Assembly (NCBI RefSeq): GCF_017591435.1
Contig: NC_059296.1
Span: forward strand, 7,211,938-7,275,937
Origin: Portunus trituberculatus
Lineage: Eukaryota; Arthropoda; Malacostraca; Decapoda; Portunidae
DNA: 64,000 bases
Direction: 5' to 3'
Shown here: positions 1 to 10,302 of the stretch, piece after piece
Layout: every line of letters starts with the position of its first letter
Position numbering within the stretch: the stretch's first letter is position 1
The notes under the pieces: generated by a model
The model's database searches: none
What the model was told of the DNA's origin: nothing
What the model saw: only the letters and a program-made list of their open reading frames with translations
Translations under genes and position numbers: made by a program

Positions 1-60
1 TGGGGGATATGAAGACACAAAAGAGGAAACATAAATTTTGAGGAAACGAAGTCCATGCAT

Positions 61-90
61 TTTTTTTTTTTCTTTTCTTTTTTTTTTCAG
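61..90 (+). other. Probable 3' splice site (polypyrimidine tract + CAG) before the LRR gene's first coding exon
   Basis: A T-rich tract of about 27 bases ends in CAG at 88-90. This is a strong acceptor, so the first coding exon of the LRR gene probably starts at 91 and an upstream 5'UTR exon lies outside the window. A GTGAGC donor-like site at 147 could be used in alternative 5'UTR splicing. Confidence 0.5.
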
Positions 91-198
91 TCCGTGGTAC
101 AATAAAGGAGTAGCGGCAACAGGGTCAGTATTATCATTCACACGGAGGTGAGCAAAGGACACGCCCGGGACTCGGTGGCTCAGTGTTCGTCACGCACG

Positions 199-1833
199 AT
201 GGCTGCCAAGACGCTGTTTCTTCTGCTCGCTGCCACGCTGACCCAAGTGGCTTTTGGATTCAAACTTGAAGAGTCTGATCCATCCCAGGCAGTGAACGAC
301 TGGCCATGTCCTCAACAAAATGACATAAAGCCTTGTGTATGCTACAGAAATAGGGATTTGTTGAGCCTTGATTGCTCTGCTGTAACCAGTGATCTCCAAC
401 TACAGTCTGCATTCAAGGCGTATTTCCCATTTGAGAATTTTACTTTGCTGACTATTATTGCAAAACCAAATGAAAAGCGAGTTCCCATCAACTATTTATC
501 CGAAGATATCTTCCAGAATGTGACTTTTGCCAACATCAGGATCAGCCACACCGAACTAAGTTTTATTCATCCAACTGTGTTCGATAAGTCTGCTTCACAC
601 CTCAAAACTCTCATTGTAACTGACAGCTTTATCACTCTTTTCCCATTTGACATGGTGGACAAAGCACCATTACTGACGGATCTTCGTGTCTTTAGAAATG
701 AAATCCTGCATCTTCCAGAAATGACTTCTGATTCTTTGACTTACCTACACATCGGTTACAATCCTGGTATACAGTTCGGTGACCATGCTTTTGAGGCTCT
801 GCCAAACTTGGAGTACTTGGTTGCTAATGATATTGCTCTTTCACATGTAGCACAGAATGCATTTATCAAAAACAAAAACCTCAAGTACCTGGACCTGAGT
901 CACAATTCAATAGAAACACTCTACAGAGATTCCATCAAGTTCCAGAGTCCCATTGAAGAAATCAAACTGAATTCAAATAACATCCATACTGTTGAAGTGG
1001 GCGCCATTTCAGGTATGTATCCCTCAGGCATTGTACATAGCACACCTTATCTACGTAGCATGATTTCTTCCCAACTAGGAGATGGTAGACTGGTTCTACC
1101 AGCCGGAACTCTAAACTTCCAACACTGGAGAAGAAAGGTATCTCATTTACAACTCGTAGGTCTGTGATTCAACCGAATTGGTCAGTTAGTGTTTAGCAAC
1201 TGCATATTATAATGTAAAGATAACAATTCAATGAAAGTAGTAGAAAGTGTCTCGGAATCTTCTGAGGCCAGAAGATCAGTGCTGCTGGATCAAGAAGAAT
1301 AAATTCAAAGATAAAGTAACGAAAGAAGGAATAACAACGGTATGCAGCACTTGTAAACAAAGTGGTCTTATGAACAATAATCTCTTGCTGTATCCAAAGA
1401 GAAATTACTAATAGAAGGTGCAGTGGATTGAAACGCTGAAGTAAATTTTGATTCGAAATATCCGAATGAACACAGAGAAAGGGGAGGTAAGGTTTAGCAT
1501 AATATAAACATGCTAGAAAAGATCCCTGATTAAAAGACATCTTACGTTATAAGAGAAATATGGACAAGAGCAGAATACATCACGCACCGAACATTTAATG
1601 CTTAGCAATTAGGAAATTAGAGTAGCAGAAAGCTGGACGAGGGTTGATATGGAGAACTGGAATGAGAAGTTTAGCTGAGTTGACGTAGAACAGACGGACA
1701 ACCGACAGTGGAGATATGGAGAAGGTTAAGAGAGCGTTGTCCTGCACTGGACTCAAACTACACCACCTACTGCTGCCTCTGATGATGAGGAGGAGGATGA
1801 TAATGATGTTTGTAATAGTAATGATAGATGTTG

Positions 1834-1903
<70 letters not shown>

Positions 1904-3051
1904 AGTTATTATCATTATCAAAAGTGTAAATATTGATTAATGGAAATGTGTAGAGGAATATCAACCAATCTTTCAGCCTCCCTTTTTACTGACACACCAT
2001 TCAGACTTTAATAGTTGGTTCATTGAGTGTTTATCTTAACTTTTAAGGACAATTATAACAAAATAATTGCATGTTAAAAAAAATGGGGGGCTTGGTTTTA
2101 CAGCGCTAGGAAGCCCCCCCTATACCATCCTGTGGATGCACAATAACTCTGTGGTGAGCCTCGATCAGACGGTGTGGGAACCGGCCTTCAACAGTGTGCG
2201 TGGCCAAGTTCGCACATTTGTATTTGATGGTGAGTCGTGTGTGTGTGGGTAATTAGAATATGTATGCATAAGTTGTGAATTTAGAGTCTTGATATCTTGT
2301 AGCCGCGGTCCGTCGAGCTGCTGCTCCCTGGCGAACATATTGCTAACTAAAGGTTCAGTTGGACACATCTGATAAATATAATGAAGTAGTAATAATGGCA
2401 ATAGTATTTGTAGTAATAGTAATAATAACTATTACAATTAAAATAAAATATATTGACAATGCATATAACAATAATAACAATAGTTATGATAACATTAATA
2501 ACAATAGTAACGATAACAATAATAGTAATAATAATAATGATAATTATAAAATAATAATGGTAAAAATAATAATAATAGTAATAATAACAGCAGAATCAGT
2601 AGTTAATAGTTGTACTGACAGTAGTAGTAGTCGTAGTAAGTAGTTAGTGGTAGTAGTAGTACTAGTAGGGTTGAGGAGCTGGTGTCTGTGTGTGTGTGTG
2701 TGCGCGCGCGTTTCCTCACAAATGGATGCCATCCAGCACATTCACATAACATCAAACTTGCCGTATGTGATTTATTGTTTGCCTTAAGCCACGAAACTAT
2801 TCATTGGGCCTCGCGTTTTCTTTTTCTCCTCTGTGTGATCGCCAACAATTATGTTATCTTCATGAAAAAAAAAAAAAAAGTTTCTAATGAAGGTTCTCTT
2901 TACAGATAATCCATTGCTGTGCAGCTGTAACGTTCTGTGGTTGTTGGCGGATAATGACCACAGGGATACCATTAGCACGGGCGCCTATTGCGTTGACACT
3001 GGCACTGAAATACATAATGTTGATGTGGGTTTCTTACAGGATAGCTGTTAG
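199..3051 (+). CDS. Secreted leucine-rich-repeat protein, oplophorus-luciferin 2-monooxygenase non-catalytic subunit-like (3 exons)
   Basis: Coding exons are 199-1012, 2104-2229 and 2906-3051 (TAG at 3049), all with GT/AG borders and phase-1 joins, giving 361 residues. I chose the ATG at 199 over the in-frame one at 148 because it begins a classic signal peptide (MAAKTLFLLLAA...). A cysteine-rich LRR N-cap follows (WPCPQQ...CVCY, LDC), then irregular LRRs such as NLKYLDLSHNSIETL. Exon 2 carries the LWMHNNSVVSLDQTVW repeat. Exon 3 encodes the LRR C-cap (NPLLCSCNVLWLL...YCVD...DSC). Length and architecture match the decapod family named after the 35-kDa subunit of Oplophorus luciferase. In non-luminous decapods these are secreted LRR proteins of unknown function, so luciferase activity should not be assumed. 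The reading frame is intact. Confidence 0.85.
1013..2103 (+). other. Intron 1 of the LRR gene
   Basis: Bounded by GTATGT at 1013 and TTTTACAG at 2103. It holds an (ATT)n/(ATC)n microsatellite at about 1839-1911. No credible coding sequence seen; the long frames here are simple-repeat artefacts. Confidence 0.75.
2230..2905 (+). other. Intron 2 of the LRR gene
   Basis: Bounded by GTGAGT at 2230 and CTCTTTACAG at 2905. It contains degenerate AAT/AAC-rich sequence (about 2390-2640), a short GT/GC run near 2688-2710 and a poly-A run near 2865. No gene seen. Confidence 0.75.
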
Positions 3052-3091
3052 AGGAATCCTGTTCCTAATTGCCCTCTATATCTCTACTATC

Positions 3092-3136
<45 letters not shown>

Positions 3137-3372
3137 CAGAATTGGTGTAGCTTGGCAGCATCACAGTATGATTTAATGTATTCATTGATTAGACTCGCTG
3201 GCAAATGTGGCTCCTTGATTCGTTAGCGCCTATTTCAATTTTCTCTTGAGATAAGCTGGCTGTATGATTAAAGTATTTCTAAAAGATTATTTCGATCCAG
3301 TTTCATATCCTAATTAAAGTATTTAATTGACATTCAAGTGATGAACATGAAGGAAAGATGTAATGATAGCGG

Positions 3373-3407
<35 letters not shown>

Positions 3408-3740
3408 CCAAACCATTCTCTGTACCATCTCAAGCAGCAAGTCAGTGTTACTGGCATGCTGTGTTTATTGAGCACTCGTAGCTACAACAACCATACACAT
3501 TCTCCCATCACCGTTAGAAGTAATTGATTGTAACAACGAATCTAGATTTTAATTACTGTAATTAATGACTGTGTTTTGATCTTCCCAGAGAATGACATTT
3601 TTAAGTAATCATAACAATTGTTGAAGCCTCGCATTTAGATAAGTAGTAACACTGTGCATGTTATGTACCACGGAAATCCCAACTAGACATGCCAGACAAG
3701 GAAACATGTTTCTGTTCCAACACACACACACACACACACG
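3052..3740 (+). other. 3' flank of the LRR gene with simple repeats
   Basis: Includes (GT)n(GA)n at about 3092-3134 and a 32-base poly-T at about 3376-3407. AT-rich ATTAAA/AATTAAA hexamers near 3266-3316 are possible polyadenylation signals. Otherwise nothing recognisable. Confidence 0.4.
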
Positions 3741-4033
3741 GCCCGGTAGCTCAGTGGTTAGAGCGCTGGCTTCACAAGCCAAAGGAACGGGGTTCGATTC
3801 CCCGACCGGGTGGAGATATTTGGGTGTGTCTCCTTTCACGTGTAGCCCCTGTTCACCTAGCAGTGAGTAGGTACGGGATGTAAATCGAGGAGTTGTGACC
3901 TTGTTGTCCCGGTGTGTGGTGTGTGCCTGGTCTCAGGCCTATCTAAATATCGGAAATAATGAGCTCTGAGCTCGCTCCGTAGGGTAACGTCTGGCTGTCT
4001 CGTCAGAGACTGCAGCAGATCAAACAGTGAATT
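3741..4033 (+). mobile_element. tRNA-derived SINE, copy 1 (Val-CAC-like head)
   Basis: The tRNA-like head (3741-3811) has A box TAGCTCAGTGG (3747-3757) and B box GGTTCGATTCC (3791-3801). The anticodon loop TTCACAA reads CAC, i.e. tRNA-Val-like. A ~220-bp unrelated body follows, ending in AGCAGATCAAACAGTGAA. (CA)n lies immediately on both sides, followed by (CT)n to about 4106. The same body recurs at 5380, 7821, 49782 and 54392. Confidence 0.85.
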
Positions 4034-4054
4034 ACACACACACACACACACACA

Positions 4055-4106
<52 letters not shown>
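4034..4106 (+). repeat. (CA)n(CT)n compound microsatellite
   Basis: Uninterrupted CA dinucleotides followed by CT dinucleotides, forming the 3' tail of SINE copy 1. Confidence 0.95.
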
Positions 4107-4108
<2 letters not shown>

Positions 4109-4687
4109 AGCAATCATGTAGTAAGGTTTCGTTCAAGTTAAGTTGGAATATACTCAGGCCTTCACGTGAGCGTCACATTGCTCAGGGCAAGGCACTGACG
4201 CATCAGGAACCGTGAGAAGAAAGTATTGTCTGAGTATTGTGTGTGCCCGCATGTTGCTTCCTTGCCTACATGTTATTCTCACGTACTTCAGTCTTTTCTT
4301 GAAGCTTCAGTTTAATTATGTTGGTGCTCAAAATAAGTAAGACGAGATATAGTTATGAAAGAAAACTGGGACTTTTTGTGAATAACTATTTATATTTTAT
4401 GAAAAGGTTAAAAGGAGAAAAACTTTATTTTCATAATAAGCACAGTGTTAATTCATGTGCTAGTAACTCGCGATTAATAGATCAGAAGTTAAGCTGGGTG
4501 ACCGTGTGTCGTCCAGTGCACCACAGACCACTCCACCACGGTAAGGACTGACCACCCATCATTGGGATGTGTGGACTGTGGACTCATCTGCTACATCAAC
4601 AGCAACATTACATTGGTTCCTCATTTCTGCGTGTGGCTAATTAATGATTATGATAATAGTGATGATGATGATAATAATAATAATCAT
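4107..4687 (+). other. Spacer, no gene seen
   Basis: Mixed-composition sequence without a convincing coding frame, splice-linked exon or recognisable repeat. Confidence 0.3.
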
Positions 4688-4688
4688 C

Positions 4689-4741
<53 letters not shown>

Positions 4742-4805
4742 AAATAGCAATAATGGTAATAATAATAATAATAATGATAATTTATTATTATTATTATTAT
4801 TGAAG
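4688..4805 (+). repeat. (ATT)n-rich microsatellite
   Basis: A long ATT run at 4688-4740, with degenerate TAA/ATT repeats continuing to about 4805. Confidence 0.9.
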
Positions 4806-4954
4806 TACCAATAATGATAATAATTAAAATACCAATAATGATCATTGAAAAAACAAATATGGAGTATGTTAAATATAGAATGAAATGTACATCAAAAAAT
4901 ATGAATTATGGTAATAAAACCATTTAGTGAGATAGGGATATTATGAACTGGCAA

Positions 4955-5150
4955 GTTTCAGTGTTCTCCAGCTGGGTTAATTCAGAAGCTGGTGAGCATC
5001 GTCTGGCGGTACAGAGTAGTCGTCTGTACCTAATGATTAGCCGTGGTTTTATCCCTCCTAGTATTTTCTGTTGTTATTTTGTTGTGTTGATTTATTGATA
5101 GTTACTTGACTTTATATGACTGCGATCATTTAACAGAGCAAAATATCATC
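4955..5150 (+). repeat. Interspersed repeat, copy 1 (unnamed)
   Basis: Resembles about 61720-61945 on the same strand. Shared landmarks are GGTTAATTCAG, AGCATCGTCT, GTAGTCGTCT, TTATTGAT and TAGTTACTTGA. Probably a degraded transposable-element fragment; family not identified. Confidence 0.5.
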
Positions 5151-5328
5151 ACCTTCATGAAATAATCAACTGCCTAATTTTTTTTTTTTTTTTTTTTTTT
5201 TTTAATCATTTCTGGATTTGTCTCAGTGAGTTCTTCCTAGCCTAGTGAACCCATTGATATATTTGTCTAAACCGTTAGTTGATTATGTATAACAGTGAAA
5301 TATATGTTATAGATATGAAAAATATATA

Positions 5329-5332
<4 letters not shown>

Positions 5333-5377
<45 letters not shown>

Positions 5378-5380
5378 TGT
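5333..5380 (+). repeat. Poly-T / (GT)n tract flanking SINE copy 2
   Basis: About 31 T followed by GT dinucleotides, directly abutting the 3' end of the inverted SINE. Confidence 0.9.
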
Positions 5381-5666
5381 TTCACTGTTTGATCTGCTGC
5401 AGTCTCTGACGAGACAGCCAGACGTTACCCTACGGAACGAGCTCAGAGCTCATTATTTCCGATCTTCGGATAGGCCTGAGACCAGCCACACACCACACAC
5501 CGGGACAACAAGGTCACAACTCCTCGATTTACATCCCGTACCTACTCACTGCTAGGTGAGCAGGGGTACACGTGAAAGGAGACACACCCAAATATCTCCA
5601 CCCGGCCGGGGAATCGAACCCCGGTCCTCTGGCTTGTGAAGCCAGCGCTCTAATCACTGAGCTACC
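5380..5666 (-). mobile_element. tRNA-derived SINE, copy 2
   Basis: Reverse complement of the SINE at 3741. The B box complement GGAATCGAACC lies near 5610 and the A box complement near 5658. (GT)n borders it on both sides. Confidence 0.85.
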
Positions 5667-5694
5667 GTGTGTGTGTGTGTGTGTGTGTGAGACA

Positions 5695-6095
5695 GTATAG
5701 TTGCCTGGTGCACCAAGGTCGTGTAGTGCTGGCGCCAACCTAAGTCCGGTTCTGGAAGATTACTACCCTTTACTGGGAACTGAGCGTTAATGGTTCCGTC
5801 GCTGTCTGACAATGACAGATCAGATAATCAAAAAATATCATTTTAAGGCTATCATGATGACCCAGTCCGATGTCTGGTACTTGCAAGCCATGTTTGATCA
5901 AGGTCATTATGAAAGCCTTAAAATAATAGTTTATGATCTTCTGATCCGTCAATGTCAAGCAACGACAGAACGGTTAACGATAAGTTCCCAGTGGAGTGTA
6001 ATCTTCAAAGTGAAGTAAGTAATCTTCCAGAATCAGAAATGTAACACAGTGAAAAGGTTGGCGCCAGCATTGCACGACGTACAGTACTTCCCTAA
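5695..6095 (+). repeat. Fold-back (inverted-repeat) element, ~0.4 kb, MITE-like
   Basis: Left and right halves are imperfect inverted repeats of about 190 bases each. Matching landmarks, comparing the left arm with the reverse complement of the right, are TGCTGGCGCCAACCT, TTCTGGAAGATTACT, CACTGGGAACT, and TATTTTAAGGCT / CATTTTAAGGCT. The centre is near 5890. There is no coding capacity, and target-site duplications are not clear. Confidence 0.65.
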
Positions 6096-6099
6096 CCTT

Positions 6100-6620
6100 T
6101 ATCCTTCTTCGTGTTTCCCGTACTAGTGATGTTTGATTGTTTTATTACCCTAAAAGTGTTTTGGTATGAAGGATGAGGAACCAGTACAGTCAAGATTTGG
6201 TAAATTTGTGTTGCCAGTGAATCCATCCTAACCCGTAACATTTGCTTTGCTTGCATGCACACACGCACTCGCCCACACGTACGCGTCGTACATACATAGA
6301 TATATACATACCTCACTGATACACATCATCCTCTTTACAATTACCATATCGTGAATCATTGTAAAATTGTATTATGTGATCCAGCTCAATAAGACAGACT
6401 AAGTAGATGTTATCAGGTTTTGGATAAAACATAGGGGATTAGAGAATATTCTTGTTTGTGTGTGTGTGTGTGTGTGTGTTAGGTAAGCCATAAGTGCAAG
6501 ATAAGTGGGCTACAGAGTTTCACTTTGCCTTAGACTTCCAATTCACCTACATACTGATCGATAAGTAATGTAAAAAATATATATATTTGAAAGTGGGACA
6601 TGAAAAATAGTTTCTCCCCC
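6100..6620 (+). other. Spacer, no gene seen
   Basis: Contains a short (GT)n near 6458-6480 and an A/T-rich stretch, with no recognisable gene. Confidence 0.3.
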
Positions 6621-6621
6621 C

Positions 6622-6624
<3 letters not shown>

Positions 6625-6695
<71 letters not shown>
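6625..6695 (+). repeat. (CT)n microsatellite
   Basis: About 35 uninterrupted CT units. Confidence 0.95.
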
Positions 6696-6698
<3 letters not shown>

Positions 6699-6699
6699 T

Positions 6700-7128
6700 T
6701 ATATGTGTTGTGGTCGTCTTAACACATCAAAGACGGTGGCAACATTTTACGCCTCACCGTGGTGTTAGCGCTAGCCGCGAGTGTGCGTCATCAGCTTCAT
6801 GGTATTGCCTTATCTTTACTTTTTGAGTGTTACCTGCCAGTGATGATTACGCCCTGACTTTTATGTAACATGCCATAATCCTTACGTTCTATAACAAGGG
6901 TATACTTGTTATTCACATCTTTGCACACGGAGGCTCTGCTGAGGCTGCCTCGCAGTGGAGCGGAGCCTTGAACAAACACCACAAGTAACAAGTAGTAACA
7001 AGTACACACACACACACACACACACACAGGAGGTGGTGAGGTTTGGTCGTCACGAGATCAAGAAAATCTATCATGATTGTTGCTGTTACTTATATTGTTG
7101 ATGATGGAAGTGGTAGCAGTAAATGATG

Positions 7129-7130
<2 letters not shown>
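6700..7130 (+). other. Spacer, no gene seen
   Basis: Unassigned sequence with a short (CA)n at 7006-7028. No coding frame supported. Confidence 0.3.

Positions 7131-7131
<1 letters not shown>

Positions 7132-7187
<56 letters not shown>
7132..7187 (+). repeat. (CA)n microsatellite at a LINE 3' end
   Basis: Uninterrupted CA dinucleotides. On the minus strand it directly follows the 3' tail (TAAC repeats) of the LINE remnant at 7188-7811. Confidence 0.9.
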
Positions 7188-7190
<3 letters not shown>

Positions 7191-7811
7191 AGTTAGTTAA
7201 TTTATTGACAAAACAAAATTACATGAACAAAAAACAAATATTTCAACTTACATTTTGTCCAAAATTTAAAATATTTTCAATAATCTTGTAAGGGGCGATT
7301 TCTCAGTTTATGTAAAAAGAGGTTACATATTTTATCTACATTAAGGTTCATGTATACAAATTAAGCACTTTAAATACATAGTCACATAGTTCACCTATAT
7401 AAACATTTTCACTGAGTAGATCAGTGATACTTGTAAAGGTTAACACGGGGAATTGTACACGATAATGAGCAGAAAGTGGACAGTGTATCATCACATGCTG
7501 TTCTGTCTGTACCTGTTGTCCATCACATTGACACACACGTTGATCTGTTGGTGTGCGGCTCCACTTCCCTACCTCTATCCTAAGACTGTGGGCCATGAGT
7601 CTAAGTCTAGTGAATGATTCATGTTTATAGTCAGGGATGAATTTCATTGTCTGATACACTTGATGCACTGTCATTGAGGGGTTCAGTTCTGTGGTATATG
7701 TTGTTAACTTCGTTGCACCTTCCGCTCTTTCCCGAACATAGGTCTCAATGTTATTTAATCGATTTTCATTACTGTTCCACAAAAGGGATCTTTCTATGAA
7801 ACGAAAACCAC
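7188..7811 (-). mobile_element. 5'-truncated non-LTR retrotransposon (LINE) 3' end
   Basis: The minus strand encodes about 150 residues ending near 7348. They include a C-terminal Cys/His pattern CQC...EQHVMIHCPLS, like the zinc-binding region at the end of many LINE reverse transcriptases. A ~150-bp 3'UTR with AATAAA near 7200 and TAAC tail repeats follows. It is truncated at the 5' side, where SINE copy 3 begins. The clade is not determined. Confidence 0.65.
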
Positions 7812-7820
7812 ACACACACA

Positions 7821-8105
7821 CCCGGTAGCTCAGTGGTTAGAGCGCTGGCTTCACAAGCCAGAGGACCGGGGTTCGATTCTCCGGCCGGGTGGAGATATTT
7901 GGGTGTGTCTCCTTTCACGTGTAGCCTCTGTTCACCTAGCAGTGAGTAGGTACGGGATGTAAATCGAGTTGTGACCTTGTCCCGGTGTGTGGTGTGTGCC
8001 TGGTCTCAGGCCTATCCGAAGATCGGAAATAATGAGCTCTGAGCTCGTTCCGTAGGGTAACGTCTGGCTGTCTCGTTAGAGACTGCAGCAGATCAAGCAG
8101 TGAAA
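7821..8105 (+). mobile_element. tRNA-derived SINE, copy 3
   Basis: Same head and body as at 3741, with A and B boxes intact. (CA)n flanks it on the left (about 7810-7820) and (CA)n(CT)n on the right (to about 8169). It lies directly against the truncated LINE. Confidence 0.85.
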
Positions 8106-8113
8106 CACACACA

Positions 8114-8169
<56 letters not shown>
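8106..8169 (+). repeat. (CA)n(CT)n microsatellite, tail of SINE copy 3
   Basis: Seven or so CA units followed by about 26 CT units. Confidence 0.9.
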
Positions 8170-8172
<3 letters not shown>

Positions 8173-8689
8173 AAAGTAACAATAATACAAGGCAACTGAT
8201 AAGTAATATTTTATTTTTAAGGTACAAAAGCCATTTTGCTGAGATTTCTCCCATGACGGCAACTATTAAAAATCCACTTACGCGGAAACTGATCAGATCT
8301 TTCCTGAGTATGAAATGTTAACATCACAGATTATATAAAAGTACAAAATGCTCCATATTACATGTGGGGAAACATCTCGCCTAAATGTTGCAGTGAATGT
8401 GCAAAAATATGACGTTTTGAAACGCTAAGCCTCCATGACATCAACTGCTGAGAAACTTCTAGTACTTCCTTATGAAGATTTTGAAAAGAAATTAATCTCA
8501 TCAACACATGAAATTAAAAAGAGTAACTTCCATGAGACAAAAATTCCTAAGAACAACTTTCAAAATATTCCTTTAAATTTCATAACTGAAATAGTAATCA
8601 CAACCAAAAAATTAAACAATACCTTCAAAACCATATAACCACACTTTTGTGGCCTTAACTCCTCCAATCCACATCAGCAAGGGCATTAA

Positions 8690-9515
8690 TCAAACTCAGA
8701 ACTTTGGGATGAATTTGAGAATACCTCTTGGAATTCTTCTTAATCTCCACTTTACTACACCTGTCAGGGTTGATGCGGACAAAACACCTGTAACAATAAA
8801 CACTATTATGTAGATACAAAATATGAATGATTTTGCTATCTTTATATTGGAGCACAAGAGTTATGAGCTACCCATCTGGGTTGGAGCTGAAGAAGTATCT
8901 GTAATGATAAACACTGATATGTAGATATCATATATAAATTATCTGATATGTAAATATTACATATAAATGATTTTATATTTATACTGGTGGCTTGTGTAAA
9001 AAAAAAAAAAAAAAACAAGACTACCTTGCTAACCATCTGGGCTGAGGCTGATGAGACATCTGTAATGATAATGAATGATATGAAGAAATAGTAGTCATCT
9101 TTATATTGGACACATAACATGAAAATGATTATAAACAAACTTCACTGACTTCAGTAGCCTTATTGTTAATGCTGTTCATTTCAACAGTAATTATTTTGTT
9201 AGTTGACGGTAATTGATGGCAGCTGACGGCAGTTGACGGTAGCCTTATTGTCAATGCAGTTTATTTATACAGTAATTATTTTGTTAGATGACGGTAGCTG
9301 ACGGCAGTTGACGGTAATTAGTACAGGCGCCTCCACCGAACATACAAGGCTGCTTTCAAGTAACTTTGCTATTGTTTAAGGACATGACATGTATTAAGTA
9401 AGTGCCTATGCATAATTCAATAAAATCAATCACTAACTCACCGCTGTACACGAAGAAATGATGTAAGATCTGGTCAGCTGCGTTCCACTCGTCCAGTAAC
9501 ACAGTTCGTCTGATA
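8690..9515 (-). other. Possible decayed or small multi-exon gene with triplicated mini-exon (minus strand)
   Basis: Three imperfect direct repeats each carry an AG-flanked segment of about 26-27 bases. On the minus strand they read ATGTCTCATCAGCCTCAGCC (near 9056), ATACTTCTTCAGCTCCAACC (near 8898) and GTGTTTTGTCCGCATCAACC (near 8788). Each is preceded by A(T)TACAG-type or GTTACAG acceptors and followed by GT. Upstream on the minus strand, about 9443-9515 holds an open stretch (RTVLLDEWNAADQILHHFF) ending in a GTGAGT donor. I found no start codon and do not recognise the product. It could equally be a degraded repeat. Confidence 0.25.
9155..9318 (+). repeat. Two-copy tandem repeat (~85 bp)
   Basis: The block running from AGCCTTATTGT to GTTGACGGT occurs twice (about 9155-9239 and 9240-9318). 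It contains GACGGTA/GCTGACGGCAG subrepeats. Confidence 0.7.
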
Positions 9516-9559
9516 CTTGTATTGGCGGGCGGCGGGTGGGCAAAGACAAACAGAAAAGG

Positions 9560-10295
9560 GACGATTGACGATCACGATGCGCAATCCTTTATAACTTTAT
9601 TTAATACTCTTATTAACCAAGCTGTTTCAAAAGTCAGTATGTTCGAAGTGAAAGAGAAAAATAACACAAATAACTTCCTGTATGATTCGATGTCTTGGTC
9701 AACGAAGTCACGATTATTATTATCTTTTATTCTTCGTAATATCTTCTTTTGATTTCTTCTCTGAATATAGGGCGTCAAAAATAGAAAATATAATATTTGC
9801 ATGAAGTATCTTTTTCGAAATCATTAGTGTTATGACGAAATGTCATGCCAGATAAAAGCAGTATTTGGCAACTTTTCGATGACGTCACACCAAATGTATT
9901 CACATACACGTCGTTTTATCACTTAAGGTACATTATCATCGTGATTAATGTATAGATTCGGAGTCAGTGTTGCATTTTACGTCATTCAGCAAGAATAAAT
10001 CTTTAAATATTTCGTAACTAAGTATGACAATTTGCAATATATTACAGATAAACCATTTTCTTTATAAATGGTTATTGCCTGTATATCATATCATCATAAT
10101 AAAAGACTATTGTTTAAGTGTTTAAGGTTCTGGTGGTTCACCATATATTTGTCATTACTTCCTAAACATTTACAAAAGCATGCGTTGAAGGTATGCAGGT
10201 TTTCGGAAGAAAATTATTCCTTACCCAACAGTCTGATCTGTATTTTCTTGATATTAACTTTTCATAAATACAACAAATACACTGTAAAAAAAACA
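9560..10295 (+). other. Spacer, no gene seen
   Basis: AT-rich sequence with no supported gene. Confidence 0.3.
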
Positions 10296-10302
10296 AATTT
10301 CT

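Noticed and set aside
3741..3811. Possible functional tRNA-Val genes at the SINE heads
   Set aside because: Each head is fused to the same long body and repeat tail, and stems are imperfect, as expected for SINEs rather than tRNA genes.
7132..7187. Regularly repeated array resembling CRISPR
   Set aside because: Pure dinucleotide repeat in a eukaryotic genome; no spacers.
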